Below, one piece after another: positions 56,311-64,000 of a DNA stretch of 64,000 nt; position 1 is the stretch's first letter, and each line of letters starts with the position of its first letter. Origin of the DNA: Paracyclopina nana (taxonomy: Eukaryota > Arthropoda > Copepoda > Cyclopoida > Cyclopettidae); assembly GCA_019096065.1 (NCBI GenBank), contig JAGUCH010000007.1, positions 1,076,501-1,140,500 on the forward strand, written 5' to 3'. The notes below the pieces were generated by a model. That model saw only the letters and a program-made list of their open reading frames with translations. It had not been told where the DNA came from and searched no databases. The position numbers were made by a program, and so were the translations under genes.

Positions 56311-58142
56311 ATATATAAAAATGCTGAAATTGCTCTTACCAAGTAAAACATGCTTTTTTTCTTCAAAGAAATCTTCAGTTACTTTTTCAAAGGCAGAAGT
56401 AGAATTGTTGAAACAAAAAGTAAGTTTCATTGTTGCTGCTTCCATAAAAACTGCCTATGAGCTGGCTTAAATTGTTTTTAAGTGGGTGGTTTATAAATTG
56501 TATCCATGAGCAACAAATGGCCATAACAAAGCCATAAAAAAAATTGATTGGCCACTTGAAATCACAGGATTTCCACAGGGCTTGCTCTGCTAAATTACAA
56601 ATCAAACTGATATGTGGTCAGAGTTTAAGTAAAAATGCAACTTTTTGCCAATATTCCAATTGCTGTGAAATAAATGCTGGTTTTTTAAATAGAGAAAGCT
56701 TTGCCTTCCCCATCATGAGAGCTAAAAATAACGAGCTTAGAGGAATCTTGCAGCTTTCAAGCAACTGAAAAGTTGGCAGGTCATGCTGCAAATGCTCATA
56801 GTAATGAGAATGAGTCACTGGATATTTGCTGCTGACCTCTTATACACAACTTGCTTTCTCTTTTAAATCAGATTCCTGAGGGGAAATTCCATTATTTGAC
56901 TTCAAGGGTTAGTGCATTGAAAAAGACTCATAGATATCCAAAAAATGAAGGTTCTCACCCTTTATTTACAAGTCTCAGTCAACTTGCAATTTTGTCAAGC
57001 AAAATGACTATCAAATCTTTTTTGAAAGACATCATTAACAATCCTAATCAAGAAGAAGTTAGGCTTAAGGCAAAGTAGCATACACCAAAATGACTAAAAT
57101 CAAAATGAATCACAATCAAATTGAAAAAGTCTCAAGAATTGAGCATTTTCTGCTAATAAAATAAATAGGATTTTCTCAATTTCTCATCCTAGTACTGGCA
57201 AAAAAATCCAGGGATGTCATGCTTTCTTTTTACAGCGTACTAATGACAAAAATTGTGCAGTTTAAAAAAAATTGACTCAAGCATTAAAAAATGTTATAAC
57301 TGTCTAATTTGTAGTAAACTCAAAGATGACTACTTTCTACTTTTTGAAATTAGACGCTCAATTGAAAAACGTGAAGCAAACTGGCAAGTAAAAAATTAAA
57401 AGATGAGCAAAAAAAATCAATACATATCTACAAAAATTCCTCTTGATGAACTTGCTGAAATAAAGGAAATAATAAAGGACACTTTTGAAATGCATTCCTT
57501 GCAGGCATCAATAAAAAATGAATAATGCGGCTGTAATATGAACTTCTTTAAAAAATATGACAACCTTTAACCAAAGCCCAACCTGGTTATTGGCAAAGGA
57601 GGATAAGTGCAAGGCATCACAATAAAATTACAACAAATTACAGCTTATTTCTAGTCAGCAGCAGTTGCAATGTAGCTGCTTATGGGGTCAACTTGAACGG
57701 CTGGCTTTCTTCTAAAAATATGCTAAGCAAAAGCTTTCTTGGTGAGCAAGAGCAGAGAGCAAAATCAGTCTCATCTCGAACGTGAGGTAAGACCTAAGAA
57801 AAAAAGTCTACTTTTAGTTGTAGCAGAACATATAGACTAACCTAGGCAATATACCTTTTAAAAGAAAACAACTTTGGCGAACATATCAAATGCTCTAATG
57901 ATTTTCTCTTAATAATACTTTATAAATTAACATTTCTAAACTTGATTTAAATTATTTCAATCTAAAAACATTGGGTTTCTTCACTGTAGGCTACAATCAT
58001 CAAAAACGCTCTTAATTTAATTTTAATTACCAAACCTCAGTTTTATAGCCAGTTTTGATAGTGAACCTTTTAAAAAAGCTCTAAAAAACTCTAAAAGCCC
58101 GGTTCCAAAAATCAGCATATTATAGTAAGGTTAACCAGTTAA
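56311..58142. other. AT-rich spacer, no supported gene
   Basis: Small ORFs only, including 56851-57078 (75 residues, non-ATG start) and 57403-57525 (40 residues, ATG start). Neither shows a recognisable domain or convincing splice partners. Confidence 0.4.
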
Positions 58143-58364
58143 GGGCCTGTTCACCTGCTTATTATGGCCCTTATTTTGGCAAAATATTGGAGAGAAATAT
58201 TGAAAAACTGAGAATTTTTATATAGGTGTAGAATGGCTTTTGGTACCAATAGACGGATTCCGAAGTCAAAATCTGAAAAAATATTTTACAAATTCCAGAT
58301 ATTTGCAAATTTCAGCATAATATTGCGCGTTATTTAGCTCATAATAATGCAGGTGAACAGGGCC
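58143..58364. mobile_element. MITE with GGGCC termini and TTAA target duplication (copy 2)
   Basis: This 222-bp element has the same terminal inverted repeats as 42320-42645, and is flanked on both sides by TTAA (58139-58142 and 58365-58368). TTAA duplication is the hallmark of piggyBac-type transposition. It lacks the 104-bp central segment of copy 1 and has no coding capacity. Confidence 0.9.
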
Positions 58365-58368
58365 TTAA

Positions 58369-59263
58369 GTCAGGTCGAGCTGAGCGCGTGAGCTAGCTAT
58401 GGTCTGACTATAGGCCAATCTCATATTGCTTGAAAAAGCAAAGCTTAGGGAATAAGCCAAGCATACTTTCAACGTTTAAAGCAAAGCAGCTACTTTTTTT
58501 GAATGTACATAGAGCGAATTCAGTCAACACAAACCAGTTATTTCGCTCAACATTTAAAAGATGCAGCTGATTTGGTTGAAATGTTGAGGCTTTGCTAAGC
58601 TTTTTTCCTTAGCTTTGCGCTGAAACCGGTCCTAAGACAAGCTAGATACCTAGCTTTGCTTAAAAATGTCCTCAGCTAAAAGGCCTCAGAACGTGACCGA
58701 ATTTGGAACAGAGGTGTAGGTTGGCATTTTGAGGATTCATACCAAATTAGGTGCCAATACACTCAGTATTTCTAAATATATTAGCCCTCTAATAACCTAG
58801 TTTTGCTTGGGTTAGCTAGACTTAGATAATGGCCAATAATGCCTATCGGAAAGGAGAAAAATTGTCTCAACGCTTCGGAATAAGAGCAATGCTTAAAAGA
58901 AACTACTCAAAGTTTACTTCAATTTCAGTGCCACTCTTCTTAAGATTGAACATTTATATTGAATGTCAAACACCGGGCCGTTGAAAAGCTCAGAGAAAAC
59001 AAACACGAGTGAAACTTTAATATTGCGAGCTTGCGAGGACGGTAAATCAGAGTTTTATTTGCTGGTATAAGTATGACAGACTATTCAAACGTCGCACTTA
59101 ACTCAACGAATTAACTCATGAATAAATAGCTTTAAAAGTAACTTTACAAAATAGCAGTAGTGTTACACAAGGTTGGTTACTTGAAATGTAGTTATATTTG
59201 TTATTCTAAAAAAGTAAGAAAAGATACTTTAAAGATTGAGGCAACCATATTTTTTTTCTTTAG
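58369..59263. other. Spacer and probable 5' UTR intron of the myosin gene
   Basis: AT-rich. It ends in a strong acceptor (ttttttttctttag at 59250-59263) 29 bp before the myosin ATG, so a non-coding first exon should lie upstream. That exon was not located. Confidence 0.6.
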
Positions 59264-59292
59264 GCGGACTACTTTGCCAGGGATAAGACAAA

Positions 59293-62200
59293 ATGCCAGG
59301 TCACGTCAAACTTGGAAAGGCTGGAGAGCCGGATCCTGATCCAACTCCATACCTATGTGTCTCGATGGAGATGAAGAGGGAGGACATGATGAAGCCTTAT
59401 GACCCAAAAAAGTCATATTGGTGCCCTGATGGAAAGCATGGATTCATGGAGTGCATTCTTGAATCAGATGATGGTACCAAGGCTGTTGTCATGTGTGGAC
59501 ATGAGGTACAAAACAAATAAGCTTAAAAATGAAAGTTCATAAAACTCACACAATATGCTATACTATTGCAGAAAAAAACTTTCAAGTCCTCTGAGGTTGG
59601 TCAGGTCAACCCTCCCAAGTTTGAGAAATGTGAGGACATGGCCAACTTGACCTTCCTCAATGATGCTTCTGTCTTCTGGAACTTGAAAGTCCGTTATGTG
59701 GCCAAGCTCATCTACACCTACTCTGGATTGTTCTGTATTGTGGTGAACCCCTACAAGAGGTTCCCCATCTACTCTCCAACTGTTGTGAAGATGTACTTGG
59801 GCAAGAGGAGGAATGAGGTGCCACCTCACTTGTGGGCCATCACTGAGACTGCCTACCGTAACATGTTGACCAATGGTAGAGATCAGTCCATGTTGATCAC
59901 TGGAGAGTCTGGTGCTGGAAAGACTGAGAACACCAAGAAGGTCATCTCATACTTGGCTATGGTTGCCTCATCTGGCAAGAAGGCAGCCAAGAAAGTCTCT
60001 CTTGAGGATCAGATTGTGGCTACCAATCCCATTTTGGAGTCTTATGGTAATGCCAAAACCTCCAGGAATGACAACTCCTCCAGGTTTGGTAAATTCATCC
60101 GTATCCACTTCACCAGCTCTGGCAAGCTCTGTGGTTGTGACATTGAGTCTTACCTGCTTGAGAAGTCTCGTATCACCCAGCAACAAGAAGTGGAGAGGTC
60201 CTACCATATCTTCTACCAATTGTTGCAGCCTGCAGTGCCTGACATGAAGGCAAAGTGCTTGCTGACTGATGATATCTATGACTACTCCTATGTGTCTCAG
60301 GGCAAGGTCACTGTTGCCTCCATTGATGACAATGAGGAATTGGAGTACACTGACTCTGCCTTTGACATTATTGGCTTCTCCAATACTGAGAAGTGGGATT
60401 GCTTCAAGATTACCGCCGCAGTCATGGCTTTTGGAGAGGTCAAGTTCAAGCAAAAGGGCCGTGATGACCAGGCTGAGCCTGATGACATGGGATACCCCAA
60501 CAAGATTGCTGAGCTCTTTGGAGTCAATGGAGATGAGCTCATGAAGGCTTTCTGCAAGCCCAAGATCAAGGTTGGTACTGAGTGGGTCACCAAGGGTATG
60601 ACTTGTGAGCAAGCTACCAATGGAGCTGGTGGTATTGCCAGGGCCTGCTTTGATCGTCTCTTCAAATGGCTCATCATCAAGTGTAATGACACTCTAATTG
60701 ATAAGACCATGAAGAAGGTCAACTTCACTGCTGTACTGGATATTGCTGGCTTTGAGATCTTTGACTACAATGGCTTTGAGCAGATCTCCATCAACTTTGT
60801 CAATGAGAAGTTGCAGCAATTCTTCAACCATCACATGTTTGTGGTGGAGCAAGAGGAATATGTGGCTGAGGGCATTGACTGGGCCATGGTGGATTTTGGC
60901 ATGGACTTGGCTGCTTGCATCATCATGTTTGAGAAGCCTATGGGAGTCTGGGCCATTCTTGAGGAGGAGACTCTCTTCCCCAAGTCTACTGACAAGTCCT
61001 TCGAAGACAAGCTGAAAGCTCAACATCTTGGCAAGTCTCCTCCCATGGCCAAGCCATGCTCCAAGACTGACAAGAATGCTCACTTTGCCATCATCCATTA
61101 TGCTGGTATTGTGTCCTACAATGTCACTGGATGGCTTGAGAAGAACAAGGATCCTGTCAATGACACTGTTGTTGATGTGTTGAAGAGGGCCTCCAATGAG
61201 CTCTTGGTCTTCTTGTGGAGAGAGCACCCTGGTCAATCTGCACCTCCAGATGAAGGCAAGGATAAGAAGAAAAAGAAGGCTGGTGGCTCCAAAACTGTCA
61301 CATCGGTCTACTTGGTCCAGTTGGGTGAGCTTATGCACACTCTTCACAACACTGAGCCCCACTTCATTCGTTGCATTGTGCCCAACACCCATAAGCAGCC
61401 TGGAGCAGTTGAGTGTGAGCTTATCATGCATCAATTGACTTGCAATGGTGTGCTTGAGGGTATCAGGATTTGTATGAGAGGTTTCCCCAACAGGATGCTT
61501 TACCCTGACTTTAAGAGCAGGTACCAGATCCTTGGAGCTGCAGAGATTGCCAGTTCAAGTGATAACAAGACTGGAGTGTATGCTCTTCTTGACAAGATTG
61601 AGTTCTCAAGGGAAAGGTATAGGCTTGGTCACACCAAGGTTTTCTTTAGGGCTGGTGCTTTGGCAGGTCTTGAGGAGGCTAGGGATGGCATTGTGCTGAA
61701 GCTTGTACGATGGTTGCAGGCAGAGTGCTATGGCTATCTCAAGAGGAAAGTTTATCAAAAGAAGTATGACCAGAGGGAGTTGATGAAAGTCATTCAGAGG
61801 AACTTCAGGAAGTACCAAACATTGAGGAACTGGGGCTGGTTTATCATTATCCAAAAAACAAGGCCAATGATTGGCCAACGAAATGTTGAAGAAGAGCTAA
61901 GGATTTTGGAAGAGCAAGCCAATGCTGCATATGGTGCCTACAAAGAGCAATTGGAGACCAAGAAAAGGCTTGAAGAGGAAAATGTGAATATTGAAGAAGA
62001 GAAGAAAGCACTCATGAAGCAACTTGAGGCAGAACAGGGTAATATGTCTGAGTACACTGAAAGGCAAGCAAAGGCCTCAGCAATGAAAGCTGATCTTGAG
62101 GTTCAATTGGCTGATGCAGGAGTAAGGCTAGCAGAAATGGAGCAAATGAGGCAGCAAGCTACTGCTGATAAAAAGGTTCTAGAGGGAGACAATGTAATCA

Positions 62201-64000
62201 TCAAGAAAGATATCGAAGACCTAGAGATTGCCATCCAAAAGTTGGAGCAAGAAAAAACCAACAGGGACCATACCATCAGAACTCTGAATGATGAGATTGC
62301 TAACCAAGATGAGGTTATCAACAAGCTGAACAAGGAAAAGAAGCACATGAGTGAGAACAGTGCTAAGGCTATGGAAGATCTCCAAGTCGCTGAGGACAAA
62401 GTCAACCACTTGGCAAAGATCAAACAAAAGCTGGAATCAACTCTTGATGAATTGAATGATTCTCTTCAAAGGGAAAAGAGAGCTAGGTCAGATGTTGAAA
62501 AAACTAGGAGGAAGATTGAGGGAGATCTCAGGGTTACTCAAGAAGTTGTTGCTGAACTTGAAAGGGCCAAGAAAGAAGCTGAAAATACTATTGCAAGAAA
62601 AGAAAAAGATTTTCAGCAGCTTGCAAGCAGGCTTGATGATGAGCAATCCATTGTCGGAAAGACCCAGAAGTCTATCAAAGAAATTCAGGGTAGGGTAGAG
62701 GAAATGGAGGAGGAACTGGAAGCTGAGAGACAAGCTAGAGCAAAGGCTGAACGTCAGAGATCTGATCTTGCAAGAGAGCTTGAGAGTCTTGGAGAGCGCC
62801 TTGGTGAGGCTGGCGGAGCTACTCATGCCCAAGTAGAGCTCAACAAGAAGAGAGAAGCTGAGGTTCAGAAGCTGAGAAAGGACCTTGAAGAGGCACATAT
62901 CCAACAAGAAGCTACATTGCTGAATCTTAAGAAAAAGCATCAAGATGCTGTTGCAGAAATGTCTGAGCAAATTGATCAGCTTTCCAAGATGAAGGCTAAG
63001 ATTGAAAAGGACAAAAGCCAAATTCAGCATGAGATCCAGGATGTCAGAGCTGCAACTGATGAAATTGGAAGATCAAAGGCTTCTGCTGAAAAATCAAACA
63101 GGAACTTGATGACTTCTCTCAATGAGCTCAATAAGAAAGTTGAGGAAGCAAACCTCACTTTGGGTGATTTTGAAAATCATAAGCGTAAAATTGCTTCAGA
63201 GAACGCTGACCTTCTTAGACAGCTCCAAGAGTTAGAAAATAATGCAAATATGCTTCAAAAAACAAAAGTTCAGCTCATGTCACAACTTGATGAAACCAAA
63301 AAGGTGGCCGATGATGAAGCCAAAGAGAGACAAGCCCTTTTGGGCAAATTTAAGAACCTAGAGCATGAGTTGGATGGTATGAGAGAGCAACTAGAGGAAG
63401 AATCTGCTGCTAAGGATGACATTCTTAGACAACTTAATAAAGCTATTCAAGAGGCAGATCTTTGGAGGTCTAAGTATGAGCAAGAAGGACTTGCCAAGGC
63501 TGAAGAGCTTGAAATGGCTAAGATGAAGTTGCAAGCCAGACTCAGTGAGGCCCAAGGAACCATTGATCAGCTCAATGCTAAACTTGGTCAACTTGAAAAG
63601 GCAAAGGCAAAACTTCAAGCAGACATTGACCAGATGGCTGCTCAAGCAGATCAAGCTCACATTTTGAACAGCTCCATGGAGAAGAAGGCCAAACAGTTTG
63701 ACAGGATTGTTGGTGAATGGAAACTCAAAGTTGATTCCATGTCTATGGATCTTGATGTTGCTCAAAAGGAGTGCAGAAATGCTTCCTCAGACCTCTTCAG
63801 AGTCAAATCAGCCTATGAAGAGTCTGTCTTGCAGTTGGATGAGGTTCGCAAGGAAAACAAAGTGTTGAGCAATGAGATCAAGGACATCATGGACCAAATC
63901 AGTGAGGGAGGAAGATCCATCCATGAGATTGACAAGATCAGGAAGCGCCTGGAGGCTGAGAAGATGGAGCTTCAAGCTGCCCTTGAGGAGGCTGAGGGAG
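59293..64000 (+). CDS. Mhc: Muscle myosin heavy chain, 3' partial (runs off the window)
   Basis: Exons 59293-59505 and 59572-64000 give about 1547 residues without a stop; the family is about 1930-1960 long, so only the distal rod is missing. Order: SH3-like N-domain (YWCPDGKHGF), P-loop GESGAGKT (182-189), switch I NDNSSRFGKF, switch II DIAGFEIFD, actin-binding and loop 2 (GKDKKKKKAGGSKT), SH helix (CNGVLEGIRICMRGFPNR), IQ/lever region (VIQRNFRKYQTLRNWGWF), the head-rod proline in TRPMIG, then a continuous heptad coiled coil. It is the thick-filament motor of striated muscle. Only one coding intron is present in the first 4.7 kb; typical arthropod Mhc genes have many exons, some alternative. 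MR in place of the usual RKG in ICMRGF is a local oddity. Confidence 0.96.

Noticed and set aside
56851-57078. 75-residue plus ORF after an acceptor-like site
   Set aside because: It starts at TTG, has no recognisable domain and no partner exon was found.
57403-57525. 40-residue ATG ORF beginning MSKKNQYIST
   Set aside because: Too short to support without transcripts or homologues; AT-rich surroundings give such ORFs by chance.
59563-63765. Several long ORFs antisense to the myosin exon
   Set aside because: They are shadows of the myosin codon pattern; the plus frame is open for over 4.4 kb with full myosin motifs.

Overview
The window is nuclear DNA of an animal, most likely an arthropod and probably a crustacean. 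It holds spliced protein genes with short introns (many of 47-65 bp), AT-rich spacers, a muscle myosin heavy chain gene, a YxAP/YGAP-rich cuticle-type protein and divergent 7TM receptors. The animal call is firm. Crustacean is an inference, and I cannot name the species.

Layout. 1-3533: 3' part of SLC12A9. 3754-10024: TRMU, whose 5-kb intron carries a young LTR retrotransposon and an AGCTGA-rich tandem repeat. 10821-13577: two small unrecognised genes on the minus strand. 14445-18465: TMEM19 and MTBP, convergent and joined by a tandem duplication. 19505-23604: CLU/CLUH. 24039-28732: a BUB1/BUBR1-type checkpoint kinase. 29929-31024: a 7TM protein. 31740-34056: DDX20/Gemin3. 34805-38243: a C2H2/AT-hook gene with two alternative 3' finger cassettes. 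39059-41477: an equilibrative nucleoside transporter. 41478-45033: spacer with a minisatellite and a MITE. 45034-48901: two secreted structural-type proteins. 48975-51447: two paralogous secreted serine-protease-like genes. 51634-53088: PEX11C, with a neuropeptide-precursor gene nested in its intron on the other strand. 53167-56300: a 7TM gene and a broken paralogue. 59293-64000: muscle myosin heavy chain, running off the window.

Most conserved genes are unrelated housekeeping functions (chloride cotransport, mitochondrial tRNA thiolation, replication initiation, mitochondrial mRNA regulation, mitosis, SMN complex, nucleoside transport, peroxisome division). They are neighbours by chance and do not form a pathway. 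Exon-intron structures were built by hand from splice consensus, reading phase and family similarity; all coding joins given here are in frame.

Two signals stand out. First, the BUB1/BUBR1 gene combines features that vertebrates and flies split between two paralogues: N-terminal KEN box, GLEBS, Mad1-binding CD1-like motif, PP2A-B56 LxxIxE motif and an intact kinase. It also carries a 6x14-residue tandem array of Cdc20-binding ABBA-type motifs plus three more outside the array. Second, the 3' ends of several genes (TRMU, TMEM19/MTBP, and both cassettes of the zinc-finger gene) are each followed by one or two degenerate tandem copies of their own terminal exon.
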